NCBI RefSeq assembly: GCF_036898465.1
Contig: NZ_JARUMJ010000001.1
Location: 558,001-622,000, forward strand
Direction of reading: 5' to 3'
Source: Streptomyces sp. B21-105
GTDB taxonomy: Bacteria; Actinomycetota; Actinomycetes; Streptomycetales; Streptomycetaceae
Length of the DNA: 64,000 bases
The notes under the pieces were generated by a model, which did no database searches, was not told the origin of the DNA, and saw nothing but the letters and a program-made list of their open reading frames with translations. Below are positions 34,181-42,595 of the stretch, in pieces (the stretch's first letter is position 1; every line of letters begins with the position of its first letter). Made by a program: the position numbers and the translations under genes.

Positions 34181-35704
34181 ATGACCGCACAGGGTGACCG
34201 CACGGGACCGCTGAGCCTGGTGACCGGCGCGACCGGCTACATCGGCGGGCGGCTGGTCCCCGAGCTGCTCGCGGCCGGGCACCGGGTGCGCGCTCTGGCC
34301 CGCTCCCCCGACCGGCTGCGCGACCACACGTGGGCGGGCGAAGCCGAGACCGTGCGCGGCGACGTCACGGACGCCTCCTCGGTCGCGGCGGCGATGCGGG
34401 GCGTGGACGTCGCCTACTACCTGGTCCACGCCCTGGGAACAGGCGACGACTTCGAGGAGACCGACCGCCGGGCGGCGCGGATCTTCGGCGAGCAGGCGCG
34501 AGCCGCCGGGGTTCGTCGCGTCGTCTATCTCGGCGGTCTCACCCCGGCCGGTGTGCCCGAGCGGGAGCTGTCGCCGCATCTGCGCTCGCGCGCCGAGGTG
34601 GGCCGCATCCTGCTGGCCTCGGGGACGGCGACGACGGTGCTGCGGGCGGCGGTCGTCATCGGCTCCGGCTCGGCCTCCTTCGAGATGCTGCGCTATCTCA
34701 CCGAGCGCCTGCCGGTGATGGTCACCCCGAGCTGGGTGCACACCCGCATCCAGCCCGTCGCGGTGCGCGACGTGCTGCGCGCGCTCGTCGGCAGCGCCGC
34801 CATGCCGGACGACGTCAGCCGGGCCTTCGACATCGGCGGCCCTGACGTACTGACGTACCGCGAGATGATGCTCCGCTACGCCGCGGTCGCCGAGCTGCCG
34901 CGCCGCCTCATCCTGTCCGTTCCGATGCTCACCCCCGGCCTGTCCAGCCACTGGGTCGGCCTGGTGACGCCCGTGCCCGCGTCGATCGCCCGGCCGCTCA
35001 CCGAGTCGCTGCGGCACGAGGTGGTCTGCCACGAGCACGACATCGCCCGCTACGTGCCCGACCCGCCGGGGCATCCGATCGGCTTCGACGAAGCGGTCCG
35101 GCTCGCGCTGCGCAAGGTCCGCGACGCGCAGGTCGCCACCCGCTGGTCGTCCGCGTCGGTGCCGGGCGCCCCCAGCGATCCGCTGCCCACCGACCCCGGC
35201 TGGGCCGGCGGCAGCCTGTACACCGACGACCGGGAACTCGCCGTCGACGCCCCGCGCGCCGCCCTGTGGCAGGTGATCGAGGCCATCGGCGGCGAGCAGG
35301 GCTGGTACTCGTTCCCGCTCGCCTGGACCGTCCGCGGCGGGCTCGACCGGCTGGCAGGCGGGGTGGGGCTGCGCCGCGGCCGCCGGGACGCCGCCCGGCT
35401 ACGGGTGGGCGACTCGCTGGACTTCTGGCGGGTCGAGGAGATCGAGCCGGGACGGCTGCTGCGGCTGCGGGCGGAGATGCGGCTGCCGGGCCGGGCCTGG
35501 CTGGAGCTGTACGCGCGGACCGACCCCGAGGGCGGGACCCGGTTCCGCCAGCGCGCCCTGTTCCATCCGCACGGGCTCCTCGGCCACGCCTACTGGTGGA
35601 GCGTGGCGCCCTTCCACTCGGTCGTCTTCGGCGGCATGGCCCGCAACATCGCCCGGGCGGCCGAGGACCGGGCGCGGGCCCGGGAGTCCGGGCCGGCGCG
35701 CTGA
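34181..35704 (+). CDS. SDR-family NAD(P)-binding protein with C-terminal DUF2867
   Basis: A 507-residue two-part protein. The N-terminal extended-SDR-like Rossmann domain has LVTGATGYIGGRLVPELLAAGHRVRALARSP, a strand with YYLVHALGTGDDFEE and the VYLGGLTPAGVPERELSPHLRSRAEV segment. The C-terminal half (~370-500) is a START-like DUF2867 module with WQVIEAIGGEQGWYSFPLAWTVRGGLDRLAGG. Such fusions are common in actinobacteria and may act on lipids or sugar nucleotides. GGCGGAGGACCGAGGA precedes ATG 34181. The photolyase gene follows after 123 bp. Confidence 0.85.
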   Translation: MTAQGDRTGPLSLVTGATGYIGGRLVPELLAAGHRVRALARSPDRLRDHTWAGEAETVRGDVTDASSVAAAMRGVDVAYYLVHALGTGDDFEETDRRAARIFGEQARAAGVRRVVYLGGLTPAGVPERELSPHLRSRAEVGRILLASGTATTVLRAAVVIGSGSASFEMLRYLTERLPVMVTPSWVHTRIQPVAVRDVLRALVGSAAMPDDVSRAFDIGGPDVLTYREMMLRYAAVAELPRRLILSVPMLTPGLSSHWVGLVTPVPASIARPLTESLRHEVVCHEHDIARYVPDPPGHPIGFDEAVRLALRKVRDAQVATRWSSASVPGAPSDPLPTDPGWAGGSLYTDDRELAVDAPRAALWQVIEAIGGEQGWYSFPLAWTVRGGLDRLAGGVGLRRGRRDAARLRVGDSLDFWRVEEIEPGRLLRLRAEMRLPGRAWLELYARTDPEGGTRFRQRALFHPHGLLGHAYWWSVAPFHSVVFGGMARNIARAAEDRARARESGPAR

Positions 35705-35827
35705 CCGGCGTGCGCGAACGCCCCGCGATCGCTCTTACGGGCGGGTGCGTCCGTCGCGCCCCGCCGCCCGGAAGCAGCGCCCGGAAGCAGTTCTTCGTCC
35801 GCCCCATTGCGTCCCGGAGCCACGATC

Positions 35828-37201
35828 ATGAACGTCTCGGTCGTCCTGTTCACCGCCGACCTGCGCCTGCACGACCATCCGCCGCTGCGCGCGGCCCTCG
35901 ACGGGTCACGGCAGGTGGTGCCGCTGTTCGTGCGCGACCGGGCCGTGGACGCCGCCGGGTTCGCGGCGCCGAACCGGCTGGCCTTCCTCGCGGACAGCCT
36001 GCGCGACCTCGACGCCGGGCTGCGCGAGCGGGGCGGCCGGCTCGTCCTGCGCTCCGGCGACCCGGTGGACGAGGTGTGCCGGGTGGCCGGGGAGACGGCC
36101 GCCGACGAGGTTCATCTGGCCGTCGACGTGAGCGCGTACGCACGGCGCCGCGAGGAACGGCTGCGGGCCGCGCTGGAGACGCGGGGCGTGCGGCTGCACG
36201 TGCACGACGCGGTGACGACGGCGGTCGGTCCCGGAGCGGTGGCGCCGTCCTCCTCGGACCACTTCGCCGTCTTCACGCCGTACTTCCGGCGCTGGTCGCA
36301 GCAGCGGCTGCGGACCCCGCTGCACGCGCCCGGCCCGGTACGGGTCCCGGAGGGCGTCGGCTCGGAGGCACTGCCCTCCCGAAATGACCTGTCGGGACTG
36401 TCGCCCGCGCTGACGGAGGGCGGCGAGACGCAGGGCCGCCGGCGGTTCGCCGCCTGGCTGCGGTCCGGCATCGTCCCCTACGAGGACCGGCACGACGACC
36501 TGGCCGGCGACGCCACCTCACGGCTCTCCCCCCATCTGCACTTCGGCACGCTGTCCCCCGTGGAGCTCGTGCACCGTGCGCGCCGGGCCGGCGGCCCGGG
36601 CGCCGAGGCCTTCGTGCGGCAGCTCGCCTGGCGCGACTTCCACCGTCAGGTGCTGGCGGCCCGGCCCGGCGCGGCGCACGCCGACTACCGCACCAAGCAC
36701 GACCGCTGGCGCTCGGAGCGCACCGCGCGCGAGGACGTCGAGGCGTGGCGGGCGGGCCGCACCGGCTACCCGATCGTCGACGCGGCGATGCGGCAGCTGC
36801 GGCACGAGGGCTGGATGCACAACCGGGGCCGGCTGCTGACCGCAAGCTTCCTCGCCAAGACCCTCTACGTGGACTGGCGCGTCGGCGCCCGGCACTTTCT
36901 GGACCTGCTGGTCGACGGGGACGTGGCCAACAACCAGCTCAACTGGCAGTGGATGGCGGGCACCGGCACCGACTCGCGCCCCAACCGGGTCCTCAACCCG
37001 GTCACCCAGGCGAAGCGGTACGACCCCGACGGCGCCTACGTGCGGCGCTGGGTGCCGGAACTGCGGGACGTGGCGGGGCCCGGGATCCACGAGCCGTGGA
37101 AGCTGCCGGGGCCGGACCGGGCGGCGCTGGACTACCCGGACCCGATCGTCGAGCTCGCCGCGGGCCTCGACCGCTTCCGGCGCGCCCGGGAACGCCGCTG
37201 A
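35828..37201 (+). CDS. phr: Deoxyribodipyrimidine photolyase
   Basis: A 457-residue class I CPD photolyase that uses blue light to reverse pyrimidine dimers. The N-terminal antenna domain has MNVSVVLFTADLRLHDHPPLRAAL. The FAD domain is complete: SRLSPHLHFGTLSP, FVRQLAWRDFHRQVL, then the FAD/DNA-contact run YPIVDAAMRQLRHEGWMHNRGRLL, FLAKTLYVDWRVGARHFLDLLVDGDVANNQLNWQWMAGTGTDSRP and NPVTQAKRYDPDGAYVRRWVPEL. Tryptophans of the electron-transfer chain are present. ATG 35828 is preferred over the TTG at 35807. The neighbour is a MerR/B12-type light regulator, as in other Streptomyces, but that gene is broken. Confidence 0.95.
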   Translation: MNVSVVLFTADLRLHDHPPLRAALDGSRQVVPLFVRDRAVDAAGFAAPNRLAFLADSLRDLDAGLRERGGRLVLRSGDPVDEVCRVAGETAADEVHLAVDVSAYARRREERLRAALETRGVRLHVHDAVTTAVGPGAVAPSSSDHFAVFTPYFRRWSQQRLRTPLHAPGPVRVPEGVGSEALPSRNDLSGLSPALTEGGETQGRRRFAAWLRSGIVPYEDRHDDLAGDATSRLSPHLHFGTLSPVELVHRARRAGGPGAEAFVRQLAWRDFHRQVLAARPGAAHADYRTKHDRWRSERTAREDVEAWRAGRTGYPIVDAAMRQLRHEGWMHNRGRLLTASFLAKTLYVDWRVGARHFLDLLVDGDVANNQLNWQWMAGTGTDSRPNRVLNPVTQAKRYDPDGAYVRRWVPELRDVAGPGIHEPWKLPGPDRAALDYPDPIVELAAGLDRFRRARERR

Positions 37202-37260
37202 ACGAGGGTCTTCCGCGCCGGGCCGCGCTCGGACGGCGCCGTACGCCCCGGCCGGCAGCG

Positions 37261-38210
37261 TCAGGGCCTCGGCCAGTCCGCTCGGCCGGGGCAGGCCGGG
37301 CGCGGGGCGTCCGGCCCAGCCGGGACCGCCGAGTACCACCACGGGCGTCGCCGGGCCCCGGCGACGCCCCACCGGGTCTGCGCGACGTGCCGGGCGAGCG
37401 GCATGCTCGCGGTGGAGCGTGCCTGGGCCCACAGGACGACAGCGACCGGCCCCAGCCGCCGGACGGCCGAGTCCAGCGCCTCGGCGGGCACGGCCGTCCC
37501 GAACATGCGGGTGGGCACCCCCAGTCGACCGAGTGCGGCGTCCAGCGCCTCCAGCGGCAGACCGTGCTGTTCGCCGGGGACGCAGGCCAGCAGCACGGGT
37601 CCCGGCCGGCCCGCCGCCCGCCGAGGCGCCGCGGCGGGCACGACGCGGCGCAGCACGGTGCAGACGTGCCAGGAGAGCAGGTGCTCCACCTCGACGTACC
37701 GGTCGCCGGAGGAGGCCCACCTGCGTCCCACAGCGTGCAGCGTCGGGACCATCACCTCCTGCCAGGCGGCGATCAGTCCGTGCCGTTCCACGGCCGCGCC
37801 CAGTCGTTCCGCGACGCCCGGCGCGTCGAGTCGTACGGCGGCGCGGGCCAGACCCCGGCACTCCCGGCGTACGGCGGCGCCGAGCGGGAGCGCGTCGTCC
37901 GGACCGCCCGCCACGCCCCGGCTGTCGTCCGCCGGACGCGGACCCGGCTCCGGCGCGTCCAGGAGGGTCCGGCGGGCCTCCTCCTTCGCCGTCCGGGCCG
38001 CGTCCGTCGGGGGCACACCGGACGCGGTGAGCCGGCACCAGAACGGCCACGTCACCCGGCCGCCAGCGCCGGTGCCGCCCGTCGTCGCGGGCGGCGGGCC
38101 CGATGCCGTACCGCCCGTCAGGAGCGCAGGGTGGTGGGCGCCACGCCCAGCCGACGGGCCAGCGCCCCGGTCGTCAGCCCGGCCTCGTCCGGGCTGGGAA
38201 TCTCGCTCAC
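37261..38210 (-). pseudogene. MerR-family B12-binding (LitR/CarH-type) regulator gene, frameshifted in the HTH
   Basis: GTG 38210 opens a MerR HTH (SEIPSPDEAGLTTGALARRLGVAPTTLRS), but the next codon is TGA (38118-38120), where TGGGAC (Trp-Asp) is expected; a GG deletion explains it. The next piece, RYGIGPAARDDGRHRRWRPGDVAVLV, lies in a second frame. A further +1 shift near 38037 gives the third frame, RLTASGVPPTDAARTAKEE, which continues through the helical domain (HGLIAAWQEVMVPTLHAVGRRW) and the B12 domain with PVLLACVPGEQHGLPLEALDAALGRLGVPTRMFG, including the ligand His. As sequenced no full-length regulator is made. A sequencing error at two nearby sites is the alternative. Confidence 0.8.
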
Positions 38211-38231
38211 GGACCGACCATACGAGAGCCG

Positions 38232-38257
38232 CCTCTACACCTCTCCGACCTCTACAC
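38232..38257. promoter_or_regulatory. 9-bp direct repeats upstream of the MerR-type gene
   Basis: CCTCTACAC is present at 38232-38240 and 38249-38257 (17-bp period), 22 bp upstream of the MerR-type start. On the minus strand this reads GTGTAGAGG twice. The placement suits an operator for the adjacent regulator, controlling itself and/or the SPW gene. Confidence 0.45.
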
Positions 38258-38349
38258 ATAAGGAGCAAATAAGAGCAGAATGAACATGCGCGGCACTTAC
38301 CGCACACCGCAGCGAAGCGGTCAGGCCGGAAAGTCAAAGGAGACGAACC

Positions 38350-38790
38350 ATGGCCAACGTCTCGCCCACCAGAGGTGACATGTCGACGCACCCCGACGTT
38401 TCCGAGATGCAGGCGCGGTACGCGCGCATGCTCGGTGGTCGTGATGTGGCGCTCGTGGACGGACCGGTGTTCCTGCTCGGTCTGTACTGCGCCGTGTCCC
38501 CGTGGATCCTGCACTACACCACCAGTCAGCCCGCGCTCATGACCCACAACCTAATCGTGGGCATCGCGATCGCTCTGCTGGGCCTCGGATTCACCGCGGC
38601 TCCCGCCCGCATGTACGGCCTGAGCTGGGCCATGTGCGCGGCCGGCATCTGGATGATCATCGCGCCGTGGGTCGTCGGCGACAGCCCGGACGCCGGTGTC
38701 GCGGTGAACAACATCATCATCGGCGCCCTGGCGCTGGTCCTGGGGCTGCTGTGCACCGCCACAGCGGCCAGGAGCACGTCGAAGCCGTAG
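38350..38790 (+). CDS. SPW-repeat membrane protein
   Basis: A 146-residue protein with four membrane helices carrying two SPW-type motifs: YCAVSPWILHY in the first pair and WMIIAPWVVGDS in the second. The N-terminal ~30 residues are soluble. The SPW repeat family is widespread in bacteria with unknown function. ATG 38350 has AAGGAG seven bases upstream. A promoter is expected in the AT-richer 38240-38300 region. Confidence 0.88.
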   Translation: MANVSPTRGDMSTHPDVSEMQARYARMLGGRDVALVDGPVFLLGLYCAVSPWILHYTTSQPALMTHNLIVGIAIALLGLGFTAAPARMYGLSWAMCAAGIWMIIAPWVVGDSPDAGVAVNNIIIGALALVLGLLCTATAARSTSKP

Positions 38791-38853
38791 GGGCGGCCGC
38801 ACGCCGCAAAACGGTCGGGCCAGGGCCGCAGGGGGCGGACCGGCCCGGCCGCG

Positions 38854-39636
38854 TCACGGTGCGTACACGTACGGCGTCGTCGTGCTGAGAGCCGTGAAGC
38901 CGAGACGTTCGAGGATGGGACGGCTCTGGTCGGAGGCGTCGACCTGGAGGTAGCGGTAACCGCGCCCGGCGGCGATCCGGGCACGGTGGGCGATCAGCGC
39001 GCGGTAGACGCCCCGGCCACGCCAGCCGTCAACCGTGCCGCCGCCCCACAGCCCGGCGAACGCTGTCCCCTCGATCAGCTCCATCCGCGCCGAGCTCACT
39101 GGCGTCCGACCGGCCAGGGCGACGACGGCGACGAGGGTGTCCGGGTCGGTGGCGAGGCGGGCCAGCAGCAGGTTGCGCAGCCAGGATCCGTCCCGCCCGA
39201 AGGCCTTCTCGTGGGCCTCCACCATGAGGTCGACGCCCGCCCGGTCGGTGACCGGCACGATGCGGACGCCCTCGGGCGGCCTGGCGTCCACGAGCTGACC
39301 GGCCGTCTCGCCGATCAGCAGGGTCTCCTCCGGCTCGGGCGTGAATCCGGCCGACCTGAGCCGCTGCCCGAGATCGGCCGGACGGTCGTGCCGGTACAGC
39401 TTCCACTCGAACGCGCGGCCGAGTCTGGTGAAGAAGGCGACCTGTTCCGCGATAGCCGCGTCGATGTCGACGCCGGCGCGGTCGAGGTCCGACCAGACAA
39501 CGCCGTTCCAGCCGCCGTCCCCGCCGATGTGACGGACCACGGTCCCGGCCCGTTCGACCCGTGCGTCGGAGCTTTCGGGACGTGCGCCTTCGCGCATGTC
39601 CCGGTCGTACGAGGCGAGCAGCGTGGCATGGTCCAT
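38854..39636 (-). CDS. GNAT-family N-acetyltransferase
   Basis: A 260-residue protein. The C-terminal ~110 residues form a GNAT fold with LVAVVALAGRTPVSSARMELIEGTAFAGLWGGGTVDGWRGRGVYRALIAHRARIAAGRGYRYLQVDASDQSRPILERLGF. This includes the Arg/Gly-rich acetyl-CoA loop WRGRGVYRAL. The N-terminal half is a second, degenerate GNAT-like module. The substrate is unknown. ATG 39636 is preferred because the extra N-terminal residues of the open frame contain Cys/Trp and no ribosome site. Confidence 0.85.
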   Translation of the reverse strand: MDHATLLASYDRDMREGARPESSDARVERAGTVVRHIGGDGGWNGVVWSDLDRAGVDIDAAIAEQVAFFTRLGRAFEWKLYRHDRPADLGQRLRSAGFTPEPEETLLIGETAGQLVDARPPEGVRIVPVTDRAGVDLMVEAHEKAFGRDGSWLRNLLLARLATDPDTLVAVVALAGRTPVSSARMELIEGTAFAGLWGGGTVDGWRGRGVYRALIAHRARIAAGRGYRYLQVDASDQSRPILERLGFTALSTTTPYVYAP

Positions 39637-39818
39637 GCGCCCACCCCAGCACACCGGCTCGGCCCGCACAACGCAATTTCGGTCGTGCGGGGCGCCGTAC
39701 GGGCGACGGTGCGCGACCGGGAGGGCGGGCCGGGCGGGCGGCGGGGGCGGGCGACTGCATGGGCGGCCGCAGACCCCTGATATGCCGGGGCCTGCGGCCG
39801 TCGATCTCCAGGCGCCGC

Positions 39819-40664
39819 TCAGCGCTCCGCGCCGGGGCGGAACCGGCGGTACAGCAGCGCTCCGCCGAGCAGCATCGCCGTGCTGCCCGCCAGCGCGGTC
39901 AGCGTGGCGTCGGCACCCGTGTGGGCCAGCGACGACAAGGCCTCGTGGCCCCTGGCGCCCGACTCGACGGTGGGCGCCGAGGGATTGGCCTTCGGCCCCT
40001 GGTGCTGGGGCGGCGAGGGCGGGGTGTGCCGGGTCGGCGGCTGGTGCGGCGGCTGCTCGGGCTTCTCGCCGGAGATGTTCACGGACTCGTTGCCGAACGC
40101 CGGATCGCCGATGCCGACGACGTTGACGCTGTTGCCGCTGACGTTCACCGGGAGCTGCACCGGCAGCTGAAGGCCGTTGCCGGAGACGACGCCCGGGGAG
40201 CCTTCCATGTCGCCCTGCGCGGTGGCCCCGCCGCCGGACGACGCCCCGAACCCGCCGTGCGCTCCGTGACTGCCGCGCCCATCGTGGTCGCCCTGACCGC
40301 CGTGCCCGCCGTGCCCGCCGTGTCCACCGTGCTCACCGTGCTCACCGCGCTCCCCGTAGCCGCCACGCCCGCCGTGCCCGCCGTGCCCACCCCGTCCGCC
40401 GCGCCCGCCGGAGGCGTCGGCCCCGCCCTTGTTGGCGCAGGTGTTGCCCGCGGCGGGGTTCAGCAGCCCCACCACGTCGACCGTGTTGCCGCACAGGTTC
40501 ACCGGGATGTGTACCGGCAGCTGCACCCCGTTGCCGGAGATCAGCCCGGGCGAGCCGGCCGCGACGCCCTTCGCCGCGGAATCGGCGTGTGCGGGCAGTG
40601 TCACAGCCATCGCGCCGGAAACCACGGCGACGGCCATCACACCGGTTCGGGTAACCCGTTTCAT
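39819..40664 (-). CDS. Long chaplin with two chaplin domains and sortase signal
   Basis: A 281-residue surface protein. Signal peptide ~1-27 (cleaved near PAHADS). Chaplin domain 1 is 38-78 with the two Cys (C58, C76) that form the disulfide; domain 2 is 155-197 and keeps the hydrophobic pattern but has Ser at both Cys positions (S176, S194). Between them is a ~55-residue Gly/His/Arg-rich linker (GGHGGHGGRGGYGERG). The C-terminus has the LAHTG (246-250) sorting signal, a membrane helix and an Arg tail, so sortase E should anchor it to the wall. Chaplins coat aerial hyphae with amyloid film. ATG 40664. The promoter candidate is at 40714-40741. Confidence 0.92.
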   Translation of the reverse strand: MKRVTRTGVMAVAVVSGAMAVTLPAHADSAAKGVAAGSPGLISGNGVQLPVHIPVNLCGNTVDVVGLLNPAAGNTCANKGGADASGGRGGRGGHGGHGGRGGYGERGEHGEHGGHGGHGGHGGQGDHDGRGSHGAHGGFGASSGGGATAQGDMEGSPGVVSGNGLQLPVQLPVNVSGNSVNVVGIGDPAFGNESVNISGEKPEQPPHQPPTRHTPPSPPQHQGPKANPSAPTVESGARGHEALSSLAHTGADATLTALAGSTAMLLGGALLYRRFRPGAER

Positions 40665-40713
40665 GGGTCCCTGCCTTCCAGACTTGAATCGCGGGCAGTC
40701 GCCCGCACCCGAT

Positions 40714-40741
40714 AGAACGTCGGCGACGCGTCCGAGTTATG
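40714..40741 (-). promoter_or_regulatory. Candidate BldN-type promoter of the chaplin gene
   Basis: Minus-strand CATAAC, exactly 16 bp, then CGTTCT. As I recall, the sigma-BldN consensus at chaplin/rodlin promoters is CGTAAC-N16-CGTTGA, so 5 of 6 and 4 of 6 bases match. A GCGGGC-AGTC-GCCCGC hairpin lies just downstream at 40691-40706. Confidence 0.5.
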
Positions 40742-40903
40742 CCTAAACACCCTTTCACCCCATTGGGTGTCACCCTCGCCGAACGGGCGGCAGGCCGGGT
40801 CCACCGGGCCCGCCCCACCGCCCGGAGGCGGGGCGTGCACCTGCCGCTTATCGTGATCGAGGGCGCCGTTCCCGGACCGCTGCGGGCGTCCCTGGAGGCA
40901 CTG

Positions 40904-42550
40904 ATGCTGGCCAATCTGTCGACGCGGCCCGGGCTGCGGGGCTGTGCGCTCGCCGCGACCGCCGCGCTGACCCTGCTGGGCGGCGCGGGTCTGCCGACGG
41001 TCGCCGCGAACCGCGCCGGCGACGGGGACGACCGCCTTGACCTGTCCCGGTTCTATGGTCAGAAAGTCGCCTGGTCGGCGTGCAAGGGCGAGGGCATGCC
41101 CAAGGACCTGCAGTGCGCCAAGGTGACCGTCCCGCTCGACTACTCCCGCCCCGAGGCCGGCACGCTCGATCTCGCGCTCGCCCGCTACCGGGCCACCGGC
41201 GACAGGCACGGTTCGGTGGTGCTCAACTTCGGCGGCCCCGGCGGCGCGGGCGTCCCCGAACTCGCCTACGGCGGCAAGGAGTTCATGGACCTGACGGACG
41301 GCTACGACGTGGTCACCCTCGACCCGCGCGGCGTCGGCCGCTCCTCCCCCGTCAGCTGCGGGGAAGGCGAGGACAGCGGGCCGGCCCCGTTCAACGACGA
41401 CACGGCCCTCGCCGATCCGCCGGAGCTCCTCAGTCGGCTGAAGCAGGCCGCCGCCGACTGCGCGGAGCACTCCGGACCGGTCCTGCCGCACATCGGCACC
41501 GTCCACGCGGCCCAGGACCTCGACGTCATGCGCCAGGCGCTCGGCGACAGGAAGCTCAACTACCTCGGCTTCTCCTACGGCAGCCGCCTCGGCGCGGTGT
41601 ACGCGGCCCGGTTCCCCGACAAGGTGGGACGGATGGTCCTCGACGGGGTCGACACCCTCACCGAGCCGCTCACCGAGCAGGGCCTGGCGGGCGCCCGGGG
41701 CCAGCAGGTGGCGCTGGACGACTTCGTCGGCTGGTGCGTGAAGGACATCGCCTGCCCGTTCGGACAGGACCCGCGGGTGGCACGCCAGGAGGTGGTGCGG
41801 CTGGTCCGCTCGCTCGACGAGGATCCGCTGCCGACCGACTTCGGTGACGACTTCACCGGGCAGGACCTCGTCGGCGCCCTCGGGCAAGGCCTGTACAGCA
41901 GGGAGCTGTGGCCCCTGCTGGAGCGGGCGCTGGCCCAGCTGATCGAGAACGGCGACCCCAGCGGGGTCCTCGGGTTCACCACCGGCGGCTTCACCCATCC
42001 GCTGCCGTTCCCCGTACCGCTCCCGGTCCCGCTGCCGCCGCGGTCCGCGGCCCGCACCGATCCCTCCCCCGGCGCCCTGGTCGACGCGGAGGACGTGCCC
42101 CTCGACAACCTGCCCGCGGCACTGATGGCGATCAACTGCGCGGACGACCCGGACCGCCCCACCGCCGCCCGGATCACCGCGGACCTCGAACGGCTGCGGG
42201 CCGCCTACGACAAGGCGTCTCCGGTCTTCGGCCGCTACCGTCTCAACGAGGTCCTGCTGTGCTACGGCCGCCCCAAGGGCACCGACTTCATCCGCGACGA
42301 GGTGAAGGACCTGCGCACCCCGAAGATCCTCCTGGTCGGCACGCGCGGCGACCCGGCGACGCCGTACCGCTGGACCGTGGAGACGGCGAAGCGCCTCGGA
42401 TCGGCGGCCGTGGTGCTCGACAACAAGGGCGAGGGCCACACCGGGTACGGATCGTCGAAGTGCGTGCACCGCAAGGTGGACGACTTCCTGCTGTACGGAT
42501 CGCTCCCGCCCAGCGGCAGTTCCTGCGGGCCCGACGAGGACGCCGGCTGA
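40904..42550 (+). CDS. Secreted alpha/beta hydrolase, tripeptidyl-aminopeptidase type
   Basis: A 548-residue protein with a signal peptide (LSTRPGLRGCALAATAALTLLGGAG) and an alpha/beta hydrolase fold with a C-terminal TAP-like cap. The oxyanion/Ser region is NFGGPGGAG...LGFSYGSRLGAVYAARFPDKV; the Ser is in GFSYGSRLG. The Asp lies in the VGTRGDPATPYRWT segment and the His in DNKGEGHTGYG. Streptomyces homologues cleave N-terminal tripeptides or esters. ATG 40904 follows CTGGAGG; the longer frame to 40739 is Arg/Pro-rich. It is divergent from the chaplin gene across 239 bp. Confidence 0.9.
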   Translation: MLANLSTRPGLRGCALAATAALTLLGGAGLPTVAANRAGDGDDRLDLSRFYGQKVAWSACKGEGMPKDLQCAKVTVPLDYSRPEAGTLDLALARYRATGDRHGSVVLNFGGPGGAGVPELAYGGKEFMDLTDGYDVVTLDPRGVGRSSPVSCGEGEDSGPAPFNDDTALADPPELLSRLKQAAADCAEHSGPVLPHIGTVHAAQDLDVMRQALGDRKLNYLGFSYGSRLGAVYAARFPDKVGRMVLDGVDTLTEPLTEQGLAGARGQQVALDDFVGWCVKDIACPFGQDPRVARQEVVRLVRSLDEDPLPTDFGDDFTGQDLVGALGQGLYSRELWPLLERALAQLIENGDPSGVLGFTTGGFTHPLPFPVPLPVPLPPRSAARTDPSPGALVDAEDVPLDNLPAALMAINCADDPDRPTAARITADLERLRAAYDKASPVFGRYRLNEVLLCYGRPKGTDFIRDEVKDLRTPKILLVGTRGDPATPYRWTVETAKRLGSAAVVLDNKGEGHTGYGSSKCVHRKVDDFLLYGSLPPSGSSCGPDEDAG

Positions 42551-42595
42551 GCGCGCCGGTTCCTGCCGCTGCTCCTCGTCCGACGTCGCGCGAGG

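Noticed and set aside
37261..38547. A 428-codon minus frame that could be an intact regulator
   Set aside because: Its first ~160 codons are not MerR-like. The real HTH is in two other frames upstream of the B12 domain, so the gene is called frameshifted.
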